Below, piece after piece: positions 36,880 to 49,609 of a DNA stretch of 64,000 nt (the stretch's first letter is position 1; each line of letters starts with the position of its first letter). Source of the DNA: Tamarix chinensis (lineage: Eukaryota; Streptophyta; Magnoliopsida; Caryophyllales; Tamaricaceae); the NCBI GenBank assembly GCA_030549775.1, contig CM060175.1, positions 106,013,422-106,077,421 on the forward strand. The letters run 5' to 3'. The position numbers were made by a program, and so were the translations under genes. Below the pieces are notes generated by a model. The model had not been told where the DNA came from, ran no database searches, and was given only the letters and a program-made list of their open reading frames with translations.

Positions 36880-39800
36880 GACAACCCAAAGCCATCCTCG
36901 TATCTAAGGTTTTCGATGGAACCGGTTATCATGCTTGGACAAGAGCAATAACAATTGAACTGGCATCAAAGAACAAACTAGATCTGATTAATGGGACACT
37001 CAAGGAACCCGAGAGCAACTCGGCAAATTTCAACCAATGGGTTAGGTGCAACTCCATGGTATCTACTTGGATCATTAATGCCCTTAACAGGGAAATTGCT
37101 AAAAGCATTATGTTTATTACCTCGGTACATGAAATCTAGAAGGAATTGCAGGTACAGTATGGAACCACAAATGGAGTGCAACTATACCATCTCCAAAAAG
37201 AGATTTCTTCCATCTCCCAAGGAGCAGATAGTGTAGCTACTTTTTTTACCTAGTTAAAAAAATGATGGGATGAGCTAACTTTAGTAAATACACTTCCCTC
37301 TTGCACTTGCGGTGCCACCAAAATTTTAACAAAACACCTTGAAAACCAAAAATTAATCCAATTTTTGATGGGATTGAATGAGTGTTATTCAACAAGCAGA
37401 GGGAATATTCTAATGATCACCCTACTTTCTAGCATTGGAAATGTATATTCCATGCTAATAGATAAGGAAAAGTAGCATGAAGTTGGCTCATCTAGTCTAG
37501 TCCCTTCGGATATGGTGGCTTTGAACACTTTAATATCCAAACAAGACTATACATTGGGCTGGAAATCATATATTGAGAAACCTATATGCAAATACTGTAA
37601 GAAAATAGGCCATACCAAAGATAATTGCTACCAGTTAGTTGGCTTTCCTCCTAATTTCAAGTTCACTAAGGGAAGAAAATTCTCGAGATCCACTCAAATT
37701 TTTAATGATGGATAGGCTAAAACTAGCAACAATGGTTTTGGATCTATCAATAGTGAGCAACACAATGACATTTTAACACTTCCTAATCAGTATTGAGTAG
37801 AAGAATCTACAATGCAAGCTACTCAAAATTATTCTTAGAATCCAACAATAGCCGGTATGCTAAGCTTTATAGGTATGAATTTAATCTCTCATTACCCTTT
37901 TTCAACAAATATTCTTCTCATGTTTCTATGGCTTGTACTCAAATTTGGATATTAGATACTGGCGAAACTGATTATATGAGTGGTAACCAAACACTCTTTG
38001 CCAATCTCAAGCCGAACCCCAATCCCATATTTGTGTTTCTTCCAAACAGTTGTCATGTCATTGCCCATTCTTTTGGTTTGGTCCTCCTGGATAATGGTAT
38101 CACCCTAGAAGGAGTCCTACTTGTTCCTGATCTTAAGTACAACTTAATCTCTGTATCTAAATTAGCCAAACAATTGAATACCTTCATTTGTTTCACTAAC
38201 ATCAAATGCTTACTACATGACCCTTTGAAGAAGACCCTCTCCATTCTTGGTGAACTCAAAAGAGACCTTTACCTCCTAAGTTCCAATAGTCTATTGAAAT
38301 CAAGATTCTGCCTTTTTCTTCTAGTTCCACACAATCTAAGGCATCTTTTGATCTTATTCTTATAGATACTGGGGGCCTTACTAAACTACAACATATGACG
38401 ATTTTAAGTATTTTTAACCATTTTTGATAACCATCCTAAGGCTACCTAGACGTATCTTTTGAGTACCAAAGGTAACACTTTCACCATCCTGAAATCATTC
38501 ATTAGTTTGATTAAAACTTAGTTTGGCAAAAACATTAAAGTTATTCAATCCGATAACACTTATGAGCTAGGATTGAGCTCTAAAGCCCAAATTTTCTTTC
38601 TCAACCAAGGCATCATTCACCAAACCAGTTGTCCCCACACACCACAACAAGATGGCACCGTGGAATGCAAACATAAACCCATTCTTAAAATAGCGTGTGC
38701 CCTTAAATGTCAATCTAGTCTTCCCTATGAATATTAGGGTGATAGCATATTGACAACATCTTACATAATTAGCAGACTCCCCTCTCCCACACTTTGAAAT
38801 CGCAGTCCCCATTATGTCCTTCAACACACCAAGCCCAACCTCGATCACCTAAAGCCTTTTAGGTGCCTTTGTTACGTTGCCACAATTAAAACACGCTAGA
38901 TAAATGTATGCCAAGATCTTACCCTTGTGTTTCCTCGACTACCCTCATGGAAAGAAAGCATATAAACTTCTCTATTTGGAAACAAGGCAAGTACTTGTTA
39001 GTAGGGATGTGATTTTTTGTGAACACATTTGTCCCTTTGAAGATACCTTTCATTGACCTTCTAATTTGAATTCAGCACTACTCTACCTCTTCCCATACCA
39101 AACACCGTTTCCTCACCCGAGTATGCCAACACTCCTTTTGATTCATCCCCACAACATTCTTCTCCCTCGTATTCTCGTTCAAGTGATGTCTCATCTTCAC
39201 CCACACTGTTTCATGATCTACCTTCACCCCCTCCTCCACGATGATCTAGTAGATTTTCACACACTCATTTGCTTCCAGAACTATATTTGCCACTATGTAT
39301 GTAGTAACTCCAATCATGATGACCAAAGTTGCGCTCACTCCTTGACCAACACCTACACTACTACATTACCACCTTATCATTGCCTTCATCTTTCCTTTGT
39401 TTCTTCTCTAACTCCATATATAACTGAACCACACTCATGTGACGAGGTCATGTCTAACCCACACTTGGTCACAACTATGGAACAAGAGTTTGAAGCTTTG
39501 CAAGAAAACGAGACATGAGAATTAATGAAACTACCTAAAGGCAAAAAGCTGTTCGGTTGTTCTTGGGTTTATAAGGTCAAGTACAAGGAAGATGGTTCTA
39601 TTGAGAGATAAAAGGCATGGTTAGTTGTTCTTGGTTTCACTCAATGGGAAGGGGTAGATTTCAAGGAAAATTTCTCTCCGATTGTTCGTATGATAATTAT
39701 TCATAGCCTTCTGGCAATAGTAGTGAAAAGGGACTGGTACGTTCAGTAGTTTGACGTTAACAATGCTTTTTTACATGGAGATTTACATGAAGCCGACGCC

Positions 39801-40234
39801 TGGTTTGAACATTCATCCTTCTCTAATTTACAAGCTTAAGAAGTCCCTTTATTACTTGAAATAAGCTTCACGTCAATGGTATGAGAAGATTTCTTCTTCC
39901 CTTATTTCTAAGGGGTATTTTCAATCTAAATATGAATATTCCCTATTGACTAAATGGGATGACAACAAGATTACCTTTATAACCATATATGTGGATGATA
40001 TATTGGTGGTGGGAGATCACATACCTAAAATCTAGTCGGTCAATACCTTTCTTCATGAGAATTTTTGCATTAAAGATCTCAGAAATCTACATTATTTTTT
40101 AGGCATGGAATTTGTGAAATGTTCGGATGGCATTATTATGACACAACGACATTTTGTCATGGATCTTCTTGTAGCCTATTCCATGCAGAATTATATTGTG
40201 GTGACCAACCCCTTAGATACCAAGGAGAAATTAA
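36880..40234 (+). pseudogene. Ty1/copia gag-pol relic, first part (gag, protease, integrase, start of RT)
   Basis: The gag N-domain begins FDGTGYHAWTRAI near 36.91 kb. A Trp-to-stop change follows near 37.14 kb. A CCHC knuckle, CKYCKKIGHTKDNC, lies near 37.59-37.63 kb. The protease has WILDTGETDYM near 37.95 kb (family: WILDTGATDHM). The integrase core is broken; SDN and HTPQQDGTVE-type residues appear at 38.55-38.66 kb. Reverse transcriptase starts near 39.54 kb (LFGCSWVYKVKYKEDGS) and includes FDVNNAFLHGD and IYVDDILVVGD with the catalytic Asp pair near 39.99 kb. Multiple stops and frameshifts make it dead. It is cut at 40,234 by the insertion of another copia element and resumes at 45,517. 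Confidence 0.85.
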
Positions 40235-40660
40235 TGTTGACGAATAACTTGAATACTGTGACAATATAAGAAATTTAGAGCAAAATATTTTGATGAGAAA
40301 CAGGAAAGGAAAACCCGTGCCGTAGTAAACCCACTGACTTAGAAGCGATTTTGTCCTCGACTAGGTGCAATCGGTTGCATGGATGTCGCCCACAAGGTTA
40401 ACACGGTGCTCTTCTTATTCGTGCACTCGAGAGAGAAGAGTTGGAATTCTATATAAGCTCTGAACTGAAGAAGAGAGGGCTAAAGAGAATAAATAATAAA
40501 ATGCCCCCATTATCAGCAACTACTGCTCAATGTGGGATGAAAATCAAGTAGCAGTTACAATAATTAAATCTATTTTAAAAGCAAAGCTAATTTTTCCATG
40601 TGGTACAAAGAGACCAAAGAAAATAAGGAAAGATAATACAAACACCTTGCATTACTAGCA
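40235..40660 (-). repeat. 3' LTR of the nested copia element
   Basis: 426 bp, TGTTGACGAATAAC...CTAGCA on the plus strand. It matches the other LTR along its length with scattered differences. Confidence 0.9.
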
Positions 40661-41252
40661 ATACCCCACTAATGCAAAGGTTGAAAAAATAAAGAGTTTT
40701 GAGCTTTTAGCAAGGATTGATGTTGAAATGCTAGTATTTTTCAATTGAACCAACATATAGTGAATCTAGGCATTCCTTTTACCAATTAAGTGTACAAGTC
40801 TTAAAATCATTGGTTCAAGGATTCACCTAAAGACACACATCTCACCTTATCACAATCGAGTTCCGCGATCAAGTCAAAAACATGTTGGCCTTAATCACCT
40901 CGGGATGCTCATGGGTGCTCTAGAAATACTGCCTATGTCTTTCATAGAAGGAGGACAACCCTTCACACCCAAGTAGGTGATTCCATCAAGTCTATCTACC
41001 ATAAACCACCCCCACAGTTGAGGACTATGGAATCATTAAGAGCTCACAAGCTCAACCTTGCTATCATCAAGCGATGGAACCATCAGATCCATCTCACAAG
41101 GACCGCCTATCAATTAGGGCTATGGTACCATTAAGATCTTAATGCTCAACCTCAAGGTACACATGTCATAGGAATGTGAAAAGTGTTTACATTAGTGAGT
41201 GCTTAATGGCTTCGTTTGACCTATAACTAGGTGTCCACCATGAATTACCCAC

Positions 41253-41703
41253 CTATAAGGGCTTAAGTCCCATTCCCCTTGATAAATCCAGGACCATTTT
41301 CCTACATAGTCCTTTGGTTAAAGGATCAGCTAAGTTCCTCTCAGATCTAACATAATCTAGAGAGATCACTCCATTAGTGATCAAATTTCTCATAGCTTTA
41401 TACCTAATGCATATATGCCTCTTTTTTCCATTATAAGCAACATTATTAGCAATATTGATGGCAGCATGTGAGTCACAGTGTAGTGAAACAGCAGGTGTGG
41501 GTCTCCCCACCAAAGGTATGTCAGCCAATAATGATCTCCATCGTGGACCTAGCAATAACTGTTTGCTTAGTAGACTTCCAAGAAATAGTAGCTCCACCCA
41601 AAGTGAATACAAAACCACTAGTGGAACAAATTTCATCAATTTCTATTACCCAATTAGCATTAGTATAACCCTCTAAAACAGCAGGATAACCAATAAAATG
41701 CAA
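41253..41703 (-). pseudogene. RNase H domain of the nested copia element
   Basis: The upper part (41703-41521) reads [28 protein letters not shown] and IARSTME. The lower part, in another frame, gives LHCDSHAAINIANNVAYN, RHICIRYKAMR and LADPLTKGL with GMGLKP near the end. A frameshift near 41.53 kb separates the two. This is the end of pol; ~590 bp of non-coding sequence follow before the 3' LTR. Confidence 0.85.
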
Positions 41704-41754
41704 ATCCTAATCCATCGTACCTCTAAGATATTTCATCAAACGGGTGAAAGCATT

Positions 41755-42600
41755 CTAGTGATCACTACTAGGGTTATGGGTATACCGACTTAGTCTACTG
41801 ACCGCATAAGCTATGTCAGGTCGAGTGTAGTTCATTAAAAATATTAAACTTCCAATGATCTTATCATATTCAGTTTGAGATACACTATTACCCAAATTTT
41901 TACACAAATGTACACTAGGATTATAAGGAGTTCTCACTGGTACGACATCAAAACTATTGAATTTTTTCAAGATTTTCTCTACATAGTGTGGTTGACTTAG
42001 AGTGAAGCCACTATGAGTCTTTGTGACTTTTACTCCTAAAATCACATCTGCCTCACCTAAGTCCTTCATCTCAAATCTAGAGGACAAGAAACTCTTAGTT
42101 TCATTCACAACTTCAATATATGTACCAAAGATCAACATGTCATCAACATAGAGATAAATAATTACACTATTAGTGCCAAACATCTTTGAGTACACACAAG
42201 CATCATATTCATTAACCGAAAAACCAAAACTGAGAATGGTTTCATGAAATTTCAAATACCAATGAATCGGTGCTTGTTTAAGACGATATAAAGACTTCTT
42301 AAGTCTACATACCTTACTTTAATGTCCTAGAACTCCACAACCTGGTGGTTGTTCCATATAAATCTCCTCATTTAAGTCTCCCTTTAGGAATGCGGTTTTC
42401 ACATCCATTTGGTGTACAATCAGATTATGAATGGAAGCCAAAGCAAATAATTCACAAATAGTAGAGATTTTAGTGACAGGAGAGTAAGTACAAAAGAAGT
42501 CAATTCCATTATTTTGGGTATAACCTTAAATTACTAATCTAGCCTTAAACCTTTCAACAATTCCATCAGTTCTGAGTTTCCTTTTAAAGATCCATTTACA
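41755..42600 (-). pseudogene. Reverse transcriptase of the nested copia element
   Basis: The open part 42255-41755 (166 codons) has IIYLYVDDMLIFG with the catalytic YVDD. Then come SSRFEMKDLGEADVILGVKV, VRTPYNPSVHLCKN and YTRPDIAYAVSRLSRYT, the usual C-terminal RT landmarks. Upstream sequence to about 42.6 kb continues RT in broken frames. It is separated from RNase H by a stop. Confidence 0.85.
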
Positions 42601-42790
42601 ACCAATTTCCTTAGCCCCTTTGGGAAGGTCTACTAATTCCCAAGTGTGGTTAGACATAATGGAATCAATCTCACTCTTTATGGCATCCTTCTAGAAACTA
42701 GCATCTGCTGATTTTATTGTCTCTTCATATGTCTTAGGTTTGTCTTCAATAATATGAAGAAAAACCACTAACTCATCTAGTTCATCAAAG

Positions 42791-43695
42791 TTATCTTTTT
42801 CTTTTGAGTTCTACAAGAAAGGCAGTAATAAAATCAAGACCAAAACTAGTTTCAATTCTACGCCTTTTACTCCTTCTAGGTTTAACATTCACATCATCGT
42901 GTGTAATAGTAGAATCAGGTAAAGACATAGAAGAAGAAAATGCACATGCAGGAGTGTTATCAAAAGAAACATCATATTTATTTAAAAGAAATAAATTTTT
43001 AAAAAACTCAGCATTTCTAGATTCAGTTATAGAACGGTCTTTTAAATGCATAAATCTATAAGCACCATTTTTTTCGGCATAACCGGTAAAGATAGTATCC
43101 TCAGTCTCAAGTCCGACACTTTCATGCTGAAAAGAAGGTAAAGCCACTTTAGCCAAACAACCCCACACTTTCATGTAACTCAAGTTTGGGGCATAGCCTT
43201 TCCACAAATCATATGGGGTTTTCTCTAATTTTTTATGAGGCACTTTGTTAAGAATATAACAAGCACTAAGTATCGCCTCCCCCACATATCCATGGATAAC
43301 CCGGAACTAACAAGCATTGCACTAATCATGTCCTTAAGGGTTATGTTTTTTCTCTCAGCTATACCATTATGTTCAAGTGTTCTAGGAGCATAAAGCTCAC
43401 GAATTATTTCCTCTTTTTCACAAATTTCTTTGAGGAAATTAGTGTCATATTCACCACCGCGGTCAGACCTAAGTCTTTTGATTTTTCTGTCTAATTGGTT
43501 TTCCACCTTTGCTTTATATTTTAAGAACATATCTTCGGCCTCATCTTTTGATCTTAAAAGGTATACATTGTAAAACCTCGAGTAGTCATCAATAAAGGTG
43601 ATGTAGTAGTGTTTACCACCCCTAATCTTTGTGTTTCTAAAATCTGCTAAGTCTGTATGTATAAGCTCAAGCAATTCTGTTTTTCTCTCAATCAC
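42791..43695 (-). pseudogene. Integrase of the nested copia element
   Basis: Two overlapping frames (43695-43225 and 43285-42791) give the core. LIHTDLADF and FIDDYSRF carry the first catalytic Asp region, SDRGGEYD the second Asp, and HNGIAERKN the Glu. In the second frame come LWKGYAPNLSYMKVWGC, the GKKP-type C-terminal sequence, and basic RRSKRRR. A frameshift near 43.26 kb lies just after the Glu region. Confidence 0.88.
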
Positions 43696-44058
43696 ATAAT
43701 TAAACGGTTTCTTAGAAAATTTAGCTTCGACACAGATTTTAATTTCTTACTATTACCCGAAGTTAGATTAGGAAGCAGGTTCATTTTACGTAATCATTTT
43801 AAAGAACCATAATTCACATGTGCTAATCTAGCATGCCAAATATCAAAAGAAGCAAAATATAAGCAGAAGTAGAAACTTTATTAGCACCAAAATCAACAAT
43901 AGCCTCAGCCTCTAGGTTGTACAAATCTCCCTGAACATATCCCTTCCCCACAAACTCATCGTTATGAACCAAAATAACTTTCAAGTTTCAATTCCATCCC
44001 TGTCTAAAACAAAGCTAGAAATTAAATTTTTACTCATGGAAGGGACATACAAAAAATT

Positions 44059-44760
44059 CTACAATTTAAGAACATTTCTAGAAGATAGTTTCAGGTTTAT
44101 CGTTCCTTTGCCAAGAATTTCAGATTCAGACTTGTTGCCCATGTACACCTTCTCTTTACCCGAGGCAGGTTCAAAATCAGAAAAAATATCTCGATTTGAA
44201 CAGAAATGCTTCGTTGCTCCACTATCCACAATCCACCTCTTAGGATCCTCAACCACGTTGCACATGGTCCCCACAACAGCTTTGGACCTGTCAACTTTGA
44301 AACCACCAAAAGATTCCACAACATTAGCTTTAATATAAAATTCATTAATAGAAGAAATATTCTTATCTTTTAAATGATTAACTTCTTCAATTTTCATGTG
44401 TGCGATCAACTCCTGCAAGGTCAGATCATGCTCCTTGTGCTTGAGGTGGTTGCAGTAATCCAACCATTTCTCTAGAATCTTCTCAATTAATACGTTGACC
44501 TGCAAAATCTCATACATCTACATCCCCTCAGCCAGGATTTCAGCAACCAGATTCTCATATTGATGGACTTGTTCCATGATAGGATTCTTCTCGTCCATCT
44601 TGAATTTCAACCACTCTCCTACCATATACTTTTTCTTTCTAGCATCATCTGCCCCATATTTATTCTCTTGTGCTTCCCAAATAGTCTTGGCTAATTTCTT
44701 AGCGTAGTACAAATCAAAGACAGAATCAACCATCCAACTTGGTAGCATGTTTTTGTCCAA
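44059..44760 (-). pseudogene. gag and protease of the nested copia element
   Basis: The frame 44760-44518 shows the gag UBN2-like pattern (YYAKKLAKTIWEAQENKYG, LKFKMDEKNPI). After a stop, 44517-44059 continues gag (HLKHKEHDLTLQELIAHMKI). It then gives the protease RWIVDSGATKHFC, with the DSG active site, and VYMGNKSESEILGKGTI. No zinc knuckle was recognised between them, so some sequence may be missing. Confidence 0.82.
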
Positions 44761-45088
44761 TTTTTTGTCTTTCTCCTAATTCTGGACCATATCATCTGAG
44801 TCATCTTATTCCTTTCCCTTATCCTTGGATGGTGGAGGAGTCACAATGATGGAAGAAACCCCTGATGAATAAGTGACAGGATTGACAGCAACAATCTATT
44901 ATTTGGGTGGGTCTTTGAATAAAACATAATTTATTTCGAGCTGTTCGAAATAGATGAGAATTCGATTAGCCCACCTCTTGTAATTGGAGCCATCAAGACG
45001 TTGAAGACTTGCTAATATTAGGAAGCAATTTCAACTGATAGGAGGAAGGCATCCTCACAGTAATCACAACGAAAAATTGCTTCCAATT

Positions 45089-45511
45089 TGTTGGAGAATA
45101 ACTTGAATACTGCGACAATATAAGAAATTTAGATCCAAACATTTTGATGAGAAAACAAGAGGAAAACCCGTGCCGTGGTAAGCCACTGACTTAGAAGCAA
45201 TTTTTTCCCCAACTAGGTGCAATCGGCCGCATGGGCATTGCTCCCCAAGGTTAACATGGTGCTCTTCTTATTCATGCACTCGAGAGAAGAGTTGGAACTC
45301 TATACAAGCTCTGAACTGAAGAAGAGAGGGATGAAGAGAATAAATAATAAAATGCCCCCATTATCAGCAACTACTACTCGATGTGGGATGAAAATCAAGT
45401 AGTAGTTACGACAATTAAAACTATTTTAAAAGCAAAGATAATTTTTCCATGTGGGACAAAGAGACCAAAGAAAACAAGGAAAGATAATACAAAGACCTTA
45501 CGTTACCAACA
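45089..45511 (-). repeat. 5' LTR of the nested copia element
   Basis: 423 bp, TGTTGGAGAATAAC...ACCAACA on the plus strand. It matches the LTR at 40235-40660. Confidence 0.9.
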
Positions 45512-45516
45512 ATTAA

Positions 45517-46200
45517 TACTCGACATGCAAGCTCCCCTTGCTGATCCTAATGAGTTTCGTCGCCTAGTTGGGAAGTTAAATTACTTAAATGATAGCGAAC
45601 TAGATATTGCTTTTGTTGTTCGGTATATTAGTCAATTTAATAGTGCACCACAAGTCCCACATTTTCACGCTACATTGCATATTTTGCGTTATTTGAAAGG
45701 TCGACCTGATCAATGGATACTTTTCAACAATAACTCCATGTCTCTCCATGCTTTTTGTGATTCAGATTGAGCTGCATGTCCAATTACTCATCACTCTGTA
45801 ATTGGGTCTTTCATCACTCTTGGAAGTTCACCTATATCTTGGAAATCAAAGAAGCAAACCACTATTTCTTTATCTTTTGTTGAAGGTGAATACATATCCT
45901 TGTATTATATAACTTTGGAGCTTTCTTGGTTAACTTGATTACTTCATGAAATGTATGATCCTGATATCACCCTAGTCCCAATCAAGTGTGACAACCAATC
46001 CGTAATTTACATTGCCAAGAATCCAGTTTTTCATGAATGCACCAAACACATCGAGATGGATTGTCATTTTATTCATGACCAACTCCTCGCTGGTTTGATG
46101 GATGTCACTCATACCCGCATACAAGATCTGTTGAATGATGTGTTCACTAAACCTCTTCTGGGATATGCTTATGCTCAGTATCTATCCAAGATGGGCATGC
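45517..46200 (+). pseudogene. Ty1/copia relic, second part (end of RT and RNase H)
   Basis: The reading frame of the first part resumes directly after the target duplication: RRLVGKLNYL, DIAFVVRYISQF and HILRYLKG (end of RT). RNase H follows with FCDSD, a stop, then [42 protein letters not shown] and [11 protein letters not shown]. It ends at about 46,200, where sequence switches to Athila-like 3' non-coding DNA. The 3' LTR of this relic is absent. Confidence 0.85.
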
Positions 46201-48150
46201 ATGTCCTCAAGCAAGCTATTACTCTAAACAAATAAAATTAAATTAACTAGCCACTTTCGTAGGTCTCACGATTACACTTAGCATGTGCAACAAGCCCTTT
46301 AAACCCCTAGGTCACCCATCGAGGACGAGTAAGGTCTCGTGAGGGTTTCACAGATGATATACCCACAAAATCACACACAAAATAAAATAAAATAAACACA
46401 ATCAAACTACACCTAATACCCCTTAACCATATTTGTCTCAGAATCTTTTACTTTCAAACATCAAGATTAGCAATCAATCAAGATTCAGTATTGGGAGATT
46501 TAAAGAATCAATTTCAATATATGGTTCACACATAAACATGACAGGTATGAACAGATCAATATTATGGATGAAAATCTACCACGCCTTAGTCACATCAAGA
46601 TTCATTCTCACTGTGGATACCCTCTATTTTTTTTCTCTTAGATTCATGGCTACAGATGTATAGAAACACTCATGTATGTGAGCTAAGATGATAAAAATAA
46701 CAAACGACTCACATATATAAATAAAGAAGGCTCATGTTCTTGTGGATAAAACCTCATGAAAGATACCAACTATTTGCCAAATGGACCGAACCATATGCTT
46801 AACTCTTGTGACTAATCTCCAACAGATCAAAGGCTGCTCATCTCAAGAATCAAATAGGACTTACTTATTGGTTGTAACGGGGTTTAAGGTAAAGAAGGGT
46901 ATGGAGTATTTTAGGAGTGTGGTGCTAAAAAGATCAAGAGCTAGTGGAATCTAATAGGTAGATGAAATATAAGCTTAATTCCACATCATCGATCATTGAT
47001 ACATATCTCCAACTTAACACCAAAATAGAATATGAATAGAACTTTCTCAAAATAATCTCCATAACTCCCTCTCTTCCTTATATCCAACATTTTTTTTTCT
47101 TTTTTTTTTGACAATTTTTTTCTTTTCATTCAATTTTTTTTCCTCCACCAAACATAACCAATCCCTTTTCTTAGCATGCATATATTTCTTTCACACACAC
47201 ATTCACAACCACTTTTTATATCCATAACGATTTCATTTTCTTCCATTAGTTGTAAGCAATGGTAGAGATATTAAGGCCCAACGGTTATTCAATGTAGGTA
47301 ATGAAGAAAAGTATATGTTCCTTGTATGGCTCAAAGGGTTTCTATAGGATGTGCATCATGGATACACAAATTAGGTTCAGCTATTTGGTCATGTGATGGA
47401 AAATTCCTAAGCTGCCTTTATCATTTTCTCAATCAGAGCATATTTTGACTATAAGCTTCGATTAGCACAAGAGTAAGTTCTAGTAATCTCTATAGTCCAT
47501 TACAAGATCTATGGCAAATAATTTGATCAAAGCAATTAAACATATATGAGGTTTACAAAGAAAAGTTTTGAAGCCAAGAAAAGTAGAATATTTTGTATAA
47601 ATTCGCTCAGAAAAAAAAGGTACATATGGTTCAAAAGCTCACTGAGGAATGTGATGAATCTCAACATGCCATGTCGGTGGTTAGAAAATCATACATGTTC
47701 TTTCTCCATTCACATTTAGGCACATAGATATGTGTTCCCTATATCGAAATCAACACAAAAAATATCCACTTACTTTATCTCAATTTCATGATCATCTTTT
47801 CGTTAGATTTCAAAGATATATTCCTCATTGACTAATTAAGGGTTCCTACGACTCTAAAAATACTAAACACTCTAAAAACTCTAAAAAAATAAACACTCTA
47901 AAACTCTAAATTTTTTTAAACAATAAATTGTTTTTTTAAATAATAAAACACATACACCCCCACACTTAAATCACACATTGTCCTCAATGTGTAAACAACT
48001 AAAGAAACATGTAATTTTAAGTATGGAGAAAACAAACTAAAATAAATAAATAAATAAATAAAGGATAGAAACTCCCTTATGACATTGGGTTGCCTCCCAA
48101 GTAGCGCTTGTTTTTATGTCTTCAGCCTGACATGATCTCGGTTTACTCGT

Positions 48151-49452
48151 TCAAGGTGGATACGTCCACTTGAGAGCTGCTTCACCAAATCCTTCCTTGT
48201 GATGATCATCTTTATACTGCAAGGAAGAAAAAGATAAAATGTTAGATTTAATGAAAGATTTGATCCAGCAAGAACGTAACTTACCTAGCATGGAATTTAA
48301 GCTCGTGTGTAGAGAGAGAATGTTTTGCCCAATGTCCATGTATTGTGATCTCTCTATCAATGGAAGAAAATATTTTCCCATCTCAAAATCTTTAAACACA
48401 TCCTTCCAACATAACCTCTCCTTTGGAGCATCACACTTCTTATTAAATGTATCCAAGGTGATTTGATTACTCTCTTCACTCTTGGATACATATAACCTGC
48501 TAAAAGAGGGAAAACAAGGAGTGTGGTTAGCATAAATAAAATCAAAGTGGTTCAAAGGCTTACCTTGTGTCTCATGCTCATCTCCAAGAAAAAATGGGGA
48601 ATAAATGTTCAAAGATGGTATATGGTAGGTGAAAGCGATAGTCTTGTCATCCATATACTTCTCTTTGTTCACTTGATCCTCATTTTGATGAGATTCTTCT
48701 TCTAATTTTACAAGCTCTTCTTCCACTTGATCTTGCTCTTCAATGTTTTTCATGGAAACCTCCTCAACTAGCTCATCCTCACATTCAGATATGGTATCAT
48801 CATCCTCATAACTCTGACTTGAATTTGGAATTGAAGTACCAGAGAGCTCTTCTTGTGCTTGTGATTGATTCATCAGGTTGACCATATCACCCATTTTCTC
48901 CTCTATCACTGACACCCTTTCATTTTGTCTAACCTGACTTTGCATCAGTTGATTTAGGCTTTCTGCCAACTGGTTTTGATCATTTATCAGTTCTTCAAGA
49001 AGCTTATCCATTTTTTCTGAACTTGAGGGTTCCGAAACTGGAGAAAATTCTTGTTGAGGATATTGATAATATTTTGACGCTTCATATTCACATATGTAAG
49101 GCTCTTGATATGGCACTTGATACTGATCATTCATCTCCCATCCAAAGTTGGGTTGATGCCTCATTTCCGAATAGTATGTGCTTGTATAGGGATTTTGTCC
49201 TTGAAAACCATTGAAAGATTGAGCACCAGATTGTGTCCATCCTCCTCCTCTCATAGCTTGTTCATGGTAAGCATATGGATTTCCTTGTGTATGACACACT
49301 CCACTTGTATTCATAATTCCAGTAGCTTCAGCTGCCTGCAAAACAAGAGTGGAGAATAGGTGAAGTCTATCATCAAAATTGTTTAAACTTACCTCATTTA
49401 CTCTTGAATTAAGATTCATGCCAAGTTGTCCATAACCCAAGGATCCTCTCAT
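48151..49452 (-). CDS. 433-codon gag-derived ORF of the non-autonomous Athila-like element
   Basis: The ORF is uninterrupted, beginning ~160 bp after the primer site. The first ~120 residues resemble the C-terminal part of the neighbouring element's gag (NNFDDRLH, GIMNTSGVC, MRHQPNFGW). The zinc knuckle is lost: SGVCHTQGNPYAYHE has one Cys and no matching His/Cys set. A Tyr/Pro/Gln-rich stretch follows, then a predicted coiled-coil (MDKLLEELINDQNQLAESL and on, about residues 145-200). A strongly acidic segment (about 215-270) comes next. The C-terminal ~110 residues (FSRLYVSKSEE, WKDVFKDFEMGKYFLP, YKDDHHKEGFGEAALK) I do not recognise. No catalytic domain is present. Several pol and gag frames next door carry stops, so an open frame here is notable. 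Role unknown. Confidence 0.6.
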   Translation of the reverse strand: MRGSLGYGQLGMNLNSRVNEVSLNNFDDRLHLFSTLVLQAAEATGIMNTSGVCHTQGNPYAYHEQAMRGGGWTQSGAQSFNGFQGQNPYTSTYYSEMRHQPNFGWEMNDQYQVPYQEPYICEYEASKYYQYPQQEFSPVSEPSSSEKMDKLLEELINDQNQLAESLNQLMQSQVRQNERVSVIEEKMGDMVNLMNQSQAQEELSGTSIPNSSQSYEDDDTISECEDELVEEVSMKNIEEQDQVEEELVKLEEESHQNEDQVNKEKYMDDKTIAFTYHIPSLNIYSPFFLGDEHETQGKPLNHFDFIYANHTPCFPSFSRLYVSKSEESNQITLDTFNKKCDAPKERLCWKDVFKDFEMGKYFLPLIERSQYMDIGQNILSLHTSLNSMLGKLRSCWIKSFIKSNILSFSSLQYKDDHHKEGFGEAALKWTYPP

Positions 49453-49609
49453 AGCTACCTGAAAACACTAACACTTCAAAGGAAAAGGTTAATAACAAAA
49501 CACACCAAAACTCCTAAGAAAATCTAAAACAAACTAAAAGAAAAAAATACAAAAACACTAAGAATAAAAACACACTAAAAATACTAGCAAAATAAAGGTG
49601 AAGTTACCA

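Larger units (their letters stand above)
40235..45511 (-). mobile_element. Ty1/copia element with two LTRs and ATTAA target duplication, nested in the copia relic
   Basis: LTRs at 40235-40660 and 45089-45511 start TGTTG and end CA. The 5-bp duplication ATTAA lies at 40230-40234 and 45512-45516. Internal coding runs on the minus strand in the copia order gag - protease - integrase - RT - RNase H. The two LTRs differ by several substitutions and small indels, so the insertion is not recent. Internal frames are broken. The sequence next to the 5' LTR (AATTGGAAGCAATTTTTC on the minus strand) is not the usual iMet primer site. Confidence 0.92.
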
